A stretch of DNA of 64,000 bases, from contig NZ_CP082780.1 of the NCBI RefSeq assembly GCF_019915265.1, positions 2,046,001 to 2,110,000 on the forward strand, read 5' to 3'. Source of the stretch: Bacillus aquiflavi. Lineage in GTDB: Bacteria; Bacillota; Bacilli; Bacillales; Cytobacillaceae. Positions 9,941-19,369 of the stretch are shown one piece after another. A program made the position numbers and the translations under genes. Each line of letters starts with the position of its first letter. The stretch's first letter is position 1. Under the pieces are notes generated by a model. That model was not told where the DNA came from and searched no databases. It saw only the letters and a program-made list of their open reading frames with translations.

Positions 9941-10615
9941 TTATAGTGGACCAGAAATACCTTGTTTTCTGATCATGATGAAATGCGCTCCCATTAATGC
10001 AAGCAATGCAGCCGGCAAGAAGAATACGTGAATCGCAAAGAAACGAGTTAACGTCTGTGCACCAACAATGTCAGAGTGTCCTGAGAGTAATACTTTAATT
10101 TGCGTACCGATTAACGGAGTTGCTTCGGCTATTTGCAAACCTACTTTTGTTGCAAAAAGAGCTTTCATATCCCATGGTAATAAATAACCTGTAAAACCTA
10201 GGCCAAGCATAACGAAAAAGATAAGAACTCCAACAACCCAGTTTAATTCACGTGGTTTTTTATAAGCCCCTTGGAAGAATACACGGAGCGTATGTAAAAA
10301 CATCATGACGATAACTAAACTCGCACCCCAGTGGTGCATTCCGCGGACTATCTGTCCGAATGCTACTTCATTTTGCAAATAATAAACTGACTGCCACGCA
10401 TTTTTTATATCCGGTACGTAATACATCGTTAAAAACATACCAGAAAGAATTTGAATTACCGTGACAAAAAACGTTAAACCACAAAAACAATAAACAAACG
10501 CAGAGAAATGGTGCGCCGGGTTTACGTGCTCTGGTACTTCATGATCAGCAATATCACGCCACAAAGGCGTAATGTCTAATCGGTCGTCAACCCAATCATA
10601 AATCTTGTTTAACAA
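9941..10615 (-). CDS. qcrB: Menaquinol:cytochrome c reductase cytochrome b subunit QcrB
   Basis: Cytochrome b6-type subunit of four membrane helices, 224 residues. Paired heme histidines are seen in GMHHWGASLVIVMMFLHTLRVF and in TRFFAIHVFFLPAALLALMGAHF. The PDIKNAWQSVYYL and GFTGYLLPWD motifs are typical. Second gene of qcrABC, four bases after qcrA. Confidence 0.96.
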   Translation of the reverse strand: MLNKIYDWVDDRLDITPLWRDIADHEVPEHVNPAHHFSAFVYCFCGLTFFVTVIQILSGMFLTMYYVPDIKNAWQSVYYLQNEVAFGQIVRGMHHWGASLVIVMMFLHTLRVFFQGAYKKPRELNWVVGVLIFFVMLGLGFTGYLLPWDMKALFATKVGLQIAEATPLIGTQIKVLLSGHSDIVGAQTLTRFFAIHVFFLPAALLALMGAHFIMIRKQGISGPL

Positions 10616-10618
10616 TTA

Positions 10619-11125
10619 TTACGCCTCCCGTCGTTTTGCTTTTCCTAAATGTAAAAAGCCATCTTTATCCGTGTATGGGTATAAATCAAGCGGTCTTGTC
10701 GGCGGTGTATTTGCAACCTGTACACCGTCTTTCGTATAAAGACCGTAATGGCACGGACAGAAGAAATGATCAGGGTGACCCGGTTCTCCATTCCAGTTTA
10801 CTGTACAGCCTAAATGAGTACAGATTGGAGAAAGGGCAACTATTTCCCCGCTATCATCCTTGTAAACCCAAGCAGTTTCAGTGATTTCAGATTCATACCA
10901 TGCGTCAACCTGGGTGTAGCTAAAATTCACCCGAACAGGTTCACTTGTAATGTCAGCAATCTTTTGATTAGTTGGTATATAGTCGCCTTTTCCTGTCGCT
11001 TTTAACACAGGATCAACAGCAAATCGAAGCATTGGCATAAGTATTCCGGCTGCCATGAAGCCGCCTACACCAGTTAAAGTATAATTTAGAAATTGACGTC
11101 TAGAAACTCGATGTTTGCTCATCAT
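10619..11125 (-). CDS. qcrA: Menaquinol:cytochrome c reductase Rieske iron-sulfur subunit QcrA
   Basis: The Rieske 2Fe-2S motifs CTHLGC and CPCHYG are present with correct spacing. The N-terminus has a twin-arginine-like anchor (SRRQFLNYTLTGVGGF) and one membrane helix. 168 residues. The start has two adjacent ATG codons behind GGGGGGAT; either may be used. First gene of the qcr operon, upstream of which lies ypiF. Confidence 0.96.
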   Translation of the reverse strand: MMSKHRVSRRQFLNYTLTGVGGFMAAGILMPMLRFAVDPVLKATGKGDYIPTNQKIADITSEPVRVNFSYTQVDAWYESEITETAWVYKDDSGEIVALSPICTHLGCTVNWNGEPGHPDHFFCPCHYGLYTKDGVQVANTPPTRPLDLYPYTDKDGFLHLGKAKRREA

Positions 11126-11268
11126 TATCCCCCCTTATCGTATAGTGAAGTCCATCGGACAATTTAAACACAATATAAAACTAGGACATAACTATGATAT
11201 ATCAATCTGTAAACAAGGTCAATATTATCCTGCGCTAAATACTTGGCTTCTATGTGACTAAAATCAAA

Positions 11269-11733
11269 TTATTCAGCCTGTTGCCACTTTTGGAAAAGCA
11301 AATTCATCAGCTGTTTTACTTGATCCTCTAATAGAGAATTTTTATACTTGTCCTCCATATCCTCAAATGGAAGCGAAGGGAGCCAGATCAATTTGCTGGA
11401 TACTTGGTTCTCAACAGCTTTCCAATCGCTATCGGAAGTAACAAGAAACAGATGTTTAAAGCCTTTTGCTTGCAATTCCTGTTCCCAATTATGTATTTCA
11501 TGGATATATTTTTCCCAATTTTTATTTTTTATATAAATAAAACCTGGTAAGAGTAATAATCTTCCTTTTAATTGCCGTTCAAGCTGAATTGTTAATAAAT
11601 TAATAAATTCGCTCATCCCAGCTGTTTCTTTCATTTTTGTATCAAATGATACTGGAAATAACGGTAAAACAGCGGTATCAACATACTCTTTTGCTTGTTC
11701 ATATAAATCTATATCTTGAGGAATCCATTTCAT
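11269..11733 (-). CDS. ypiF: DUF2487 protein YpiF
   Basis: Soluble protein of about 154 residues starting MKWIPQDIDLY behind a GGAGTGA site. It matches YpiF/DUF2487, always found next to qcrABC in Bacillus. No catalytic motif is visible. Role unknown. Confidence 0.82.
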   Translation of the reverse strand: MKWIPQDIDLYEQAKEYVDTAVLPLFPVSFDTKMKETAGMSEFINLLTIQLERQLKGRLLLLPGFIYIKNKNWEKYIHEIHNWEQELQAKGFKHLFLVTSDSDWKAVENQVSSKLIWLPSLPFEDMEDKYKNSLLEDQVKQLMNLLFQKWQQAE

Positions 11734-11802
11734 TTTGTTCACTCCTATATTTTCAAAACTATACATCATATCATAACATTTTTTATAGGTGAGCGCATAA
11801 AA

Positions 11803-11827
11803 AAGTCCTTGCTAAAAGCAAAGACTT
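11803..11827 (-). terminator. Imperfect terminator-like hairpin downstream of ypiB
   Basis: Arms AAGTC(C/T)TTGC and GCAA(A/G)GACTT flank a TAAAA loop, followed on the minus strand by a T-run (AAGGACTTTTTT). It lies directly beside repeat copy A. Confidence 0.5.
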
Positions 11828-11955
11828 CAGACTGTTGACAAACGCTCGCATTCTTCGTTACTTGCACTTCGTTGTAAGCTCATGAACACCTGTTCTATTC
11901 GCTTCCGCCTCGTGCCGCGTGCCTCGACTGACAAAGCGTTTTCAATCAGTCTGAG
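11828..11955. repeat. Dispersed inverted-end repeat, family 1, copy A
   Basis: About 128 bases beginning CAGACTGTTGACAAACGC and ending GCGTTTTCAATCAGTCTGAG, so the ends form an imperfect inverted repeat. Nearly identical to the copy at 12016, with diverged relatives at 15233, 45838, 51503 and 59264. No open frame. It fills most of the gap between ypiF and ypiB together with copy B. Confidence 0.85.
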
Positions 11956-12015
11956 GGCGTTTGCTTCAATTATTGACTTTGTGGAAAAATTGAAGCACTT
12001 TATTTAAGGACTTTT

Positions 12016-12145
12016 CAGACTGTTGACAAACGCTCGGACTCTTTCGTTACTTGCACTTCGTTGTAAGCTCATAAACACCTGTTCTATTCGCTTCCGCCTC
12101 GTGCCGCGTGCCTCGACTGACAAAGCGTTTTCAATCAGTTCTGAG
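12016..12145. repeat. Dispersed inverted-end repeat, family 1, copy B
   Basis: Direct repeat of the element at 11828, about 95 per cent identical by eye, same orientation, 60 bases further on. It shares the internal segments CGTTACTTGCACTTCGTTG and TTCTATTCGCTTCCGCCTCG. Confidence 0.85.
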
Positions 12146-12223
12146 TAAATCGATTAAAGTATTGTCTTTATCTTTATCCAATCTCAAAAATCCTTTCTCG
12201 ATAGCCAAAGACTTTTTATTAAA

Positions 12224-12772
12224 TTAAGCGTCCTCTAACTTTTTTAATTGCTTCGCAAGCTGTTGAAAAAGCACTTTATCATGCCTATCAAGGGCTTCGT
12301 CTATTTGTTTTAAAAGTTTCTCTCTGTTAAATTTCTTTATACTTCTAGTTAAAAATTGTTCCGCGATTAATTGATCCATCTCATTTGTTTGTAAATCGCT
12401 TGGAATGTATGGATTCTCCTCAAGAACTGCTACAAATTGATGAGCTTGGTTGGCTGAACGAAAATTCAGTTGGATATAAATTTCTTCATCACGATTCAAG
12501 CGGATATCGTGAAATGACTTTTCCGCGTCAGTTGTCATGACATTTTGTTTATAAAAACGAAATGGAACATCGTCAACACAATGAGTTGACATTACTAATC
12601 CACGCGGACAAAACTGAGCCTGCTCTACAAAATGGACCTTCTCCATTAATTGATCATGACTCATTAAATAGTTTAAAATCCAAACACACTCTCGTCTCTT
12701 TAATTGATAATGATTTAAAAACCAACGAATAAAGTCTTTCTTCTCGTTGACAGATACAGGGGTCGTCATCAT
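12224..12772 (-). CDS. ypiB: UPF0302 protein YpiB
   Basis: 182 residues, matching Ypi[17 protein letters not shown] and [25 protein letters not shown] are hallmark stretches. The start chosen has two ATG codons behind AGGAGGGA. C-terminal [10 protein letters not shown] is the small IDEAL-like motif also found in YpiB/ComK-related regulators. It follows ypiA with a gap of about 34 bases. Function unclear. Confidence 0.88.
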   Translation of the reverse strand: MMTTPVSVNEKKDFIRWFLNHYQLKRRECVWILNYLMSHDQLMEKVHFVEQAQFCPRGLVMSTHCVDDVPFRFYKQNVMTTDAEKSFHDIRLNRDEEIYIQLNFRSANQAHQFVAVLEENPYIPSDLQTNEMDQLIAEQFLTRSIKKFNREKLLKQIDEALDRHDKVLFQQLAKQLKKLEDA

Positions 12773-12806
12773 TCGTTCCCTCCTCTGCAAATCATGGTAA
12801 AATCCT

Positions 12807-14072
12807 TTAATCTTCAAGCAAGCGTTCAAGTATTTGTACATACTCATCATTACTAGGGTTTAATTTTAATAACTTATTAAAGATTTCGCCAGCGTCTTTC
12901 GTTTTTCCTTCTTCAATTAAAAAATATCCGTAATCATGAAGAAAATCATGATTGTTCTTAAAAAAAGTATATGCAAGTCGGTATTGATTTAATGCATAGG
13001 AATATTGTTCCAAATGCTGGTAAGCAATTGCCCGGTCCCAATAAAATTGCGGCTCTTCTTCCCCGTATTTTTCTAATTCATTCACTAAATCAATTATCTC
13101 TTCATACCGCTCTTCGGTTAAAAAAAGTTTGTTTAATGTTAAAACTGCTTCGGTAAAACTCGGGTCTAAAGCAATAGCTTGCCTTAGCAGCTCTTCTGCT
13201 TCTTGTTGCTTTCCTAATTTTAAGGCGATCTTTCCCCCATAAAAGAAAAGATCTTTATTGAATTCATCTAAAGATATACCTTTTTTTACTGTCTCAAAAG
13301 ATTTTACAAGCTCTTCTTCACGTTCGTATGCGTATGCTTTTGCTAAATATAAATAAAGTGAATGGTATTCATGGTCTAGTTCTTTTAGTTCTAAGAATGT
13401 TTCGATTGCTTTGTTATGATAGCCTGCTTGCAGGGCAGTAAATCCATATCCGAATAAAGTGTTAATTTCTAAGTTTTCTTTTAAAGCTTTATCATAGTAT
13501 GGGAGTGCTTCTTCAAATCTTCCTGCTGCGCTTAATACTTCTGCCAATCGCTGGTTTATATTTACACCCGTAATGTTTAAGTTGTCTGTTAATATCCTTT
13601 CGTAGGCATTAATAGCTTCAACAAACTTTCCTTCGGCAGCATATAGTTCTCCTAAAGCAAAATCGATCACCGGTTCGTCTGGAAGAAGCTTTTTTGCATC
13701 TAATAGCTTTTGTTCACTCACTTCATAAAGACCTTCCATTTGATAAAGATCGGCTAATAAGAGTAATGCTTGTGGATAGAAGTCGTCGTTATGATCAATC
13801 TTTTCAAGGGCAAGAATCGCTTCGTCTTCTTCTCCTTTTTCCATTAGTATTTCAGCATATAACACTAACAGTTCTCCTTCATTTGGATAACGTGATAACA
13901 AATCCTTAAATAACTTCTTTGCTTCTTCAAGAAAACCGTAGTGAAATAGTGTTTCACCTAGTAAAAATTTTTCATTATCTAAGCCGTTTTTCATTATTTT
14001 ATTTATGTGCAGAAATGCTTCATCATGCTTTCCAGATTGCAAAAGCTGTGCTATATGCTCTATTATTTCCAT
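12807..14072 (-). CDS. ypiA: Tetratricopeptide repeat protein YpiA
   Basis: Soluble protein of about 421 residues made almost wholly of TPR-like helix pairs (for example [21 protein letters not shown], and [19 protein letters not shown]). Start placed at [14 protein letters not shown] behind AAAGGATTAAG. It precedes ypiB, as in B. subtilis. Likely a protein-protein scaffold; partner unknown. Confidence 0.88.
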   Translation of the reverse strand: MEIIEHIAQLLQSGKHDEAFLHINKIMKNGLDNEKFLLGETLFHYGFLEEAKKLFKDLLSRYPNEGELLVLYAEILMEKGEEDEAILALEKIDHNDDFYPQALLLLADLYQMEGLYEVSEQKLLDAKKLLPDEPVIDFALGELYAAEGKFVEAINAYERILTDNLNITGVNINQRLAEVLSAAGRFEEALPYYDKALKENLEINTLFGYGFTALQAGYHNKAIETFLELKELDHEYHSLYLYLAKAYAYEREEELVKSFETVKKGISLDEFNKDLFFYGGKIALKLGKQQEAEELLRQAIALDPSFTEAVLTLNKLFLTEERYEEIIDLVNELEKYGEEEPQFYWDRAIAYQHLEQYSYALNQYRLAYTFFKNNHDFLHDYGYFLIEEGKTKDAGEIFNKLLKLNPSNDEYVQILERLLED

Positions 14073-14141
14073 AGCTCTTAATCCTTTCTCATGCAAAATC
14101 GTTTTAAAACTATATTTTTATCCTATAACCGTTATGTTCTA

Positions 14142-15059
14142 CTAACAATCAATATCTTTTAAAACAATATAAAAAGATGGGGTCGTCGTTATTTTTACAT
14201 ACTCTCCATGTCCGGGACGGAATAAAACGTTTTTCCCTGCACGAATAACTGTCCCTTTGTGAACTGTCACAAGCAGTTTATCATTATAATACTTAAACAG
14301 CTCAAATTCATCAACACCGCTCGTTCGATCATTTTTTAAGTAAAAATTATAGCTTAATTCGCCCCCATTAAAAAGCGTTCCTTTAAGCGGATAAATGCCA
14401 ATTTTCCGTAAAGCATCGTTTGGAATTGGCGAACCATTTTCTAACGGAGCGTTCATTGAGGGAATCCCTTCTTCCTTCATAATTTTTATCCATAATTGTT
14501 TTGTTGCTTCAGCTTTGTCATTGTTCAGCTGAAAAATAGGGATTAGCGGTGCATTATATGGGAACATCGCTTCACGGATCCAGCCCCATGGCAGCTGCAA
14601 TAACTTTTCACTACTGCTAATGTCGACAAAGATAACCGGGATCTTTTCTTTTTTACACCTTCGTATGAGTGAAGGCGACAAAGCACGAGCAGGAATCCGA
14701 ATTGCAATGACATAATCAATCGGACAATTAAATAGATTAGCCTGCAGTTGTTTAAGTTTGTCACTCAATTCTCTTTCATACCGAACTGTGAAATAGGTTA
14801 GTAACGTTGTACAACCTTTCAAAATAAACGAGCGGATATAATATTCCTTAATATTATTAAAAGGAGAATCAAAGGGGATATTTCCATCAAGAATAACATA
14901 AGAAGGAGTCATAATAAAAGAATTTGCATCCATTTTCATGTGGCGATATTTTTTAAAAGAAGGTTTTACAAGAGCAATCTGATTTTGTTTTACAAAAATT
15001 GATGTAGTCGTTAGCCTCCGACCTCGTAAAATGTTTACATTTTCAATAATATATGGCAT
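14142..15059 (-). CDS. Conserved hypothetical protein, amidohydrolase-like outline
   Basis: About 305 residues from an ATG behind GGGTGG. The opening (MPYIIENVNILRGRRLTTT...IFVKQNQI) resembles the small beta-sandwich that starts metallo-dependent hydrolases of the dihydroorotase type. The centre has TTLLTYFTVRYE and a strand VIAIRIPAR, then IPVIFVDISS. The HxH and other metal ligands of active amidohydrolases are not evident, so it may be a catalytically dead relative. It stands between ypiA and aroA, where B. subtilis has no gene. I cannot name it. Confidence 0.7.
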   Translation of the reverse strand: MPYIIENVNILRGRRLTTTSIFVKQNQIALVKPSFKKYRHMKMDANSFIMTPSYVILDGNIPFDSPFNNIKEYYIRSFILKGCTTLLTYFTVRYERELSDKLKQLQANLFNCPIDYVIAIRIPARALSPSLIRRCKKEKIPVIFVDISSSEKLLQLPWGWIREAMFPYNAPLIPIFQLNNDKAEATKQLWIKIMKEEGIPSMNAPLENGSPIPNDALRKIGIYPLKGTLFNGGELSYNFYLKNDRTSGVDEFELFKYYNDKLLVTVHKGTVIRAGKNVLFRPGHGEYVKITTTPSFYIVLKDIDC

Positions 15060-15211
15060 AAAACCACCCTTTTTTTCATTGTTAAGACAAGCTATGCTTA
15101 AATTTTTAAAATATGCCTTCATATAAAAAAAGGATGTTGCCAGTTAATAAACAGGTCTATTAGCCTAAAATGGATTTAGGTCAATCCTCTGATTGACTTC
15201 ATTAACGAAAA

Positions 15212-15234
15212 AGGCTACAGAAAACCTGTAGCCT
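15212..15234 (-). terminator. Terminator of the aro/tyr/his operon
   Basis: Stem AGGCTACAG / CTGTAGCCT with a short loop and TTTTTC on the minus strand, about 70 bases past the aroA stop. Confidence 0.8.
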
Positions 15235-15290
15235 CAGACCTTTGAGAAAAGCTGGCGTTCTTCGTTTCTAATACTTCGTTGTAAGCTTAA
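15233..15290. repeat. Dispersed repeat family 1, degenerate partial copy F
   Basis: Short stretch with CTCAGACC, then GCGTTCTTCGTTTCTAATACTTCGTTGTAAGCTTA, which aligns with the left half of the element at 11828. The right half is missing. Confidence 0.55.
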
Positions 15291-15307
15291 TTTGTCATAG
15301 ATTCACC

Positions 15308-16606
15308 CTATAAAAGCTGATGCAAATCAGTAAAAAATGCAGGATATGACACGGCAATGGCATCTGCCTGTTCCATATAAACGTCATCAGTACATATAAG
15401 AGCGGCAATTGCAAGCATCATCCCAATACGATGATCGCCAAAGCTCGACACTGTTGTTCTATCGCCACCTAAAGTTGTTTTTCCTGTTATCGTCATTCCA
15501 TCATCTGTTGCTTTAATATTTGCCCCGAGCTTCGAAAGCTCACGGACAACCGTATCAATTCGATTCGTTTCTTTTACTTTTAACTCATGGGCATCTTTAA
15601 TTACAGTAGTACCTTCTGCTTGAGTAGCCAATAATGCAATAATTGGAATTTCATCATTTAAGCGGGGAATCATTTTACCTTCAATTACTGTACCTTTAAG
15701 ATGAGACGACCTAACAATAATATCTCCAAATGGCTCATGCGCGTTGTTCACATTACGATCAATAATTGTTATGTCTGCCCCCATCTCTTTCATAACATCA
15801 AGAATTCCTGTCCTAGTTGGATTTAATCCGACGTTTTTAAGTGTAACTTCAGCATTTTGTATAATCGCAGCAGCGACTAGGAAAAAAGCTGCTGAGGAAA
15901 TATCACCTGGGACATAGACATCCGTTCCTTTAAAACGCTGGCCGCCTTCAACTGTAACGGTAAGACCATTCGTTTCTACTTTACCGCCAAATTGACGAAT
16001 CATTCGTTCCGTATGATCTCTCGTCTTAGCTTGCTCGATAATCGTGGTCGTACCGTCTGCTTGTATACCTGCAAAAAGAAGCGCCGATTTCACTTGAGCA
16101 CTTGCGACTGGTAAGTGATATTCAATTCCTCTTAAGTTTCCACCTCTAATAGAAAGTGGTGTGAACTCACCCCCGTTTCTTCCATCGATGACGGCACCCA
16201 TTTCTTTTAATGGCGTTGTCACCCTTGTCATCGGTCGTCTTCCAATTGAGTTATCACCGATTAGACAAGAATGGAACGGTCTTCCGGCTAAGATTCCAAG
16301 TATTAATCGAATCGTCGTTCCTGAATTACCGACATTTAAAATATCCTTCGATTCAGTTAGCCCAGCTAATCCTTGTCCGTAAATAACAATCTCATTTTTT
16401 CCAACCTCAATTTCTACACCGAGGGAGCGAAAGCAGTTGAGCGTATTTATACAATCTTCCCCAAGTAAAAAATTTGTTACTTTTGTCACACCTTCTGCAA
16501 TAGCACCGAACATAATCGAGCGGTGGGAAATGGACTTATCTCCTGGTACATGAATCGTTCCAGTTAATCCAGAGACATTTGTACGCAATTTTTTGATTGA
16601 ATCCAC
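15308..16606 (-). CDS. aroA: 3-phosphoshikimate 1-carboxyvinyltransferase (EPSP synthase)
   Basis: Joins shikimate-3-phosphate and PEP in chorismate synthesis. Motifs [56 protein letters not shown] and the late [13 protein letters not shown] are all seen. 432 residues, complete. Called aroE in older B. subtilis usage. Last gene of the shortened aromatic supraoperon, 33 bases after tyrA. Confidence 0.97.
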   Translation of the reverse strand: MDSIKKLRTNVSGLTGTIHVPGDKSISHRSIMFGAIAEGVTKVTNFLLGEDCINTLNCFRSLGVEIEVGKNEIVIYGQGLAGLTESKDILNVGNSGTTIRLILGILAGRPFHSCLIGDNSIGRRPMTRVTTPLKEMGAVIDGRNGGEFTPLSIRGGNLRGIEYHLPVASAQVKSALLFAGIQADGTTTIIEQAKTRDHTERMIRQFGGKVETNGLTVTVEGGQRFKGTDVYVPGDISSAAFFLVAAAIIQNAEVTLKNVGLNPTRTGILDVMKEMGADITIIDRNVNNAHEPFGDIIVRSSHLKGTVIEGKMIPRLNDEIPIIALLATQAEGTTVIKDAHELKVKETNRIDTVVRELSKLGANIKATDDGMTITGKTTLGGDRTTVSSFGDHRIGMMLAIAALICTDDVYMEQADAIAVSYPAFFTDLHQLL

Positions 16607-16639
16607 TTAATCACCCTTTCATAGCTTTCTCTCTATGTC

Positions 16640-17746
16640 CTAAAGACCGTATGAAGTTACATAGTCTGTATAATGATGAATACACTTTTCTGCCCGAAGG
16701 CGATCCTCATCCGTTTGAAAGCTGATCACGAGTACACCGTAAATATCTTCTCGCGTTTCTAAGATTCGAATATTTGTGATACTAATTCTTTCTTTTGCTA
16801 AGTAGCCGGTAATTTCTGAAATAATCCCGGGATAATCGGGAACATCAACGAACAAATCATAAAAAGCAGGAATCGCTCCTCGGTCTTTTGATGGGAGACT
16901 ATCACGAAGCTGTTTTGCCTTTTGGAAATATTGAAAAATATTTTCTCCGTCTTCCTCTAAAAGCATCTTTTCAACCTGAACCATCTCTAGTTGCCATTGC
17001 TTTATTAATTGCAGGAGTACTTCTTTATTATGAAGTAATATATCACGCCACATTTCTGGATTACTTGATGCAATGCGAGTAATATCACGGAATCCTCCTG
17101 CAGCAAGACGTTCCACAAGCTTATCGCCATTATCTGCCTGTCTTGCTTGATGAACAAGCGATGCAGCAACAATATGCGGAAAGTGACTAATAATTCCCGT
17201 AATGTGATCATGCTCGCCAGGCTTAAGAGTTAAAAACTTTGCTCGGGTTCCTTGAAGCCAACGTTTTAAAGTTTCTACTTTTTCTGTTTGGACATCGTCT
17301 GTAGGGGTCAACAAATAAAATGCATTTTCAAATAATCTTTCTTTTGCCGCAAGGATACCACTCTTATGTGAACCGGCCATAGGGTGCCCTCCAATAAACG
17401 TGACTCCCTGCCTAGTGAGACATGCTGATTTTTCAACGATTTTCCCTTTTGTACTGCCTGCATCTGAAATAATTACATCATTCTTTAGCACACAACATGA
17501 AAGCTGTTCTAAAATTAATTCTGCTTCTTTCACAGGTGTTGCAATTAAAATCAAGTCAGCTTCTCTTGCCCCTTCTTCAATAGAGTAGCACTGTTCATTT
17601 ATAATCCCTAACTTATATGCAAGTTCCCGTTGTTTTTCATTTACATCAAAACCAATAACAGTTGCATACTCATGTTCTTTCTTAATACACAGTGCCAAAG
17701 AACCGCCAATCAAACCTAAACCAATTACAAAAACTCGTCCTTGCAA
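16640..17746 (-). CDS. tyrA: Prephenate dehydrogenase
   Basis: NAD-dependent oxidative decarboxylation of prephenate to 4-hydroxyphenylpyruvate (tyrosine branch). The N-terminal Rossmann motif is GLGLIGGSLAL, the catalytic region GGHPMAGSHKSG is present, and residues ~295-368 form an ACT regulatory domain (DVPDYPGIISEITGYL). 368 residues. Between hisC and aroA as in B. subtilis. Confidence 0.96.
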   Translation of the reverse strand: MQGRVFVIGLGLIGGSLALCIKKEHEYATVIGFDVNEKQRELAYKLGIINEQCYSIEEGAREADLILIATPVKEAELILEQLSCCVLKNDVIISDAGSTKGKIVEKSACLTRQGVTFIGGHPMAGSHKSGILAAKERLFENAFYLLTPTDDVQTEKVETLKRWLQGTRAKFLTLKPGEHDHITGIISHFPHIVAASLVHQARQADNGDKLVERLAAGGFRDITRIASSNPEMWRDILLHNKEVLLQLIKQWQLEMVQVEKMLLEEDGENIFQYFQKAKQLRDSLPSKDRGAIPAFYDLFVDVPDYPGIISEITGYLAKERISITNIRILETREDIYGVLVISFQTDEDRLRAEKCIHHYTDYVTSYGL

Positions 17747-17827
17747 AATCCCACCTGCCTTTCTATCTCTTAAGTATTAAGCTGTTAAACTTGACAGTAT
17801 TATGTTCATTATTTTAAACAGGGGATA

Positions 17828-17853
17828 AGACCCCCACTTACATTAGTGAGGGT
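17828..17853 (-). terminator. Possible hairpin between hisC and tyrA
   Basis: ACCCTCAC and GTGGGGGT pair around TAATGTAA, but there is only a weak T-tract (TCTTATC) on the minus strand. It may attenuate transcription between hisC and tyrA rather than end it. Confidence 0.4.
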
Positions 17854-17874
17854 ATGATCGAAAACATTTACAAT

Positions 17875-18960
17875 TTAATGAGCTAAAAATTGTTTCATCA
17901 TATTAATAATTTCTTCGTTCTGTTCTTTTGTTCCAACCGTAACTCGTATAGACGTTGGAAAGCCGAGAGCTTTTCCAGAACGGACGATGAATCCTCTTTC
18001 TAGTAGAAATTGAAATACTTCATCTGCATCTACATTAAAATCAATTAAAATAAAGTTTCCTTGAGATGGATAATAGCTAAGCTTATATTCATTACAAAAT
18101 TGATAAAATGTTTCAAGACCTTGGCGATTTTGTTCCTTACATTCCCTTACAAACTGTTGATCTTCTAATGCTGCAGCTGCAGCTATTTGGCCCATTGTGT
18201 TTGTGTTAAAAGGCTCTCTTACAGGCTCTAATGTTCGAATTACTTTTTCATGACCGATTCCATAGCCTACTCTCATACTTGCAAGTCCATATATTTTTGA
18301 AAATGTTCGTAAAATGATCACGTTGTTAAACTCACTTAACAAATCAACTGAGTTGTAATAATCAGCTGCGGTAACATATTCGTAATATGCTTCATCTAAA
18401 ACAACAACGACATCAGCCGGTACTTCTTTTAAAAATTCAATCAAATGATCGCGCTTTATATACGTGCCAGTAGGGTTATTAGGACTGCAAAGCCAAACAA
18501 CCGCGGTATGATCATCTATTGCTTTAAGCATTCCTTGCAGGTCATGATCTCCATCTTTTAATGGAATTTCCCTTATTTCCGCTCCCTCAATAATTGCATT
18601 ATGTTTATATTGCGGAAATGTTGGGGTTGCCATTACTGTATTTGTATTTGGAGTTAATAACGCTCGAGCAATCATCAAAATCACTTCATCTGAGCCATTT
18701 CCAAAAATAATTTGGTTAACAGCTACATTTAAATGGCTTGCAAGCTTTTCCCGCAATGGACCTGCATATCCACTTGGATAGCGTTCAAAAAAATCTTGAA
18801 TTTTTGTAAACTGTTCCTTCACATTCCCAGAACAGCCAAATGGATTTTCATTTGAAGCTAGCTTAATAATCTTTTCTAGTTGATATTGCTTTTTAACATC
18901 ATCAATTGATTTTCCAGGTTGATACGGAGTTAACGCTAACAGCTGTTCTTTCCATTTCAT
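17875..18960 (-). CDS. hisC: Histidinol-phosphate aminotransferase
   Basis: PLP-dependent class I/II aminotransferase. SNENPFG near the N-terminus, NPNEPTG-like CSPNNPTGTYI, DEAYYEYV and the Schiff-base lysine in TFSKIYGLASMRVGYG are present. 361 residues. In Bacillus it also serves phenylalanine and tyrosine transamination, which suits its place next to tyrA. It starts 27 bases after aroH, exactly where the trp genes stand in B. subtilis. Confidence 0.96.
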   Translation of the reverse strand: MKWKEQLLALTPYQPGKSIDDVKKQYQLEKIIKLASNENPFGCSGNVKEQFTKIQDFFERYPSGYAGPLREKLASHLNVAVNQIIFGNGSDEVILMIARALLTPNTNTVMATPTFPQYKHNAIIEGAEIREIPLKDGDHDLQGMLKAIDDHTAVVWLCSPNNPTGTYIKRDHLIEFLKEVPADVVVVLDEAYYEYVTAADYYNSVDLLSEFNNVIILRTFSKIYGLASMRVGYGIGHEKVIRTLEPVREPFNTNTMGQIAAAAALEDQQFVRECKEQNRQGLETFYQFCNEYKLSYYPSQGNFILIDFNVDADEVFQFLLERGFIVRSGKALGFPTSIRVTVGTKEQNEEIINMMKQFLAH

Positions 18961-18987
18961 CCTTCTACACCTCTTTATATAAAATGA

Positions 18988-19350
18988 CTAATTTTCCAAG
19001 TCTGGCCTTAAGCCAACTGCATTCTCTAAATAAACGTGACAAATTTCTTTTTGTGTTTTTACTGTATTCACATGCATCATAATCCGAATACAATTTGGTA
19101 AAGAACCATGAACGGGAATCTCTCTCACACACATAACAGGGACAAACTTCCATCCCTCTATTTTACGCATTGCTTTTGCAGGAAATGTTGCCGTTATTTC
19201 TTCCGTTACTGATATCAATACGGAGGCAACTTCTTCTGACTTAAGTTGGTTTCTGTCTATCATTTCTCTAAGGAGCTTCTCTGTTTCATGTATAATCTCT
19301 TTTTCTGAATTAGCGTTCACAGTAGTTGCTCCTCTTATCCCGCGAATCAT
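18988..19350 (-). CDS. aroH: Chorismate mutase AroH
   Basis: Converts chorismate to prephenate; monofunctional trimeric AroH fold. The RGIRGATTV start, ATFPAKAMR and VPVMCVREIPVHGSLPNCIRIMMHVNT stretches match B. subtilis AroH, including the arginines of the active site. 120 residues. Between aroB and hisC. Confidence 0.96.
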   Translation of the reverse strand: MIRGIRGATTVNANSEKEIIHETEKLLREMIDRNQLKSEEVASVLISVTEEITATFPAKAMRKIEGWKFVPVMCVREIPVHGSLPNCIRIMMHVNTVKTQKEICHVYLENAVGLRPDLEN

Positions 19351-19369
19351 TCATGTTCCCCCCCTTTTT

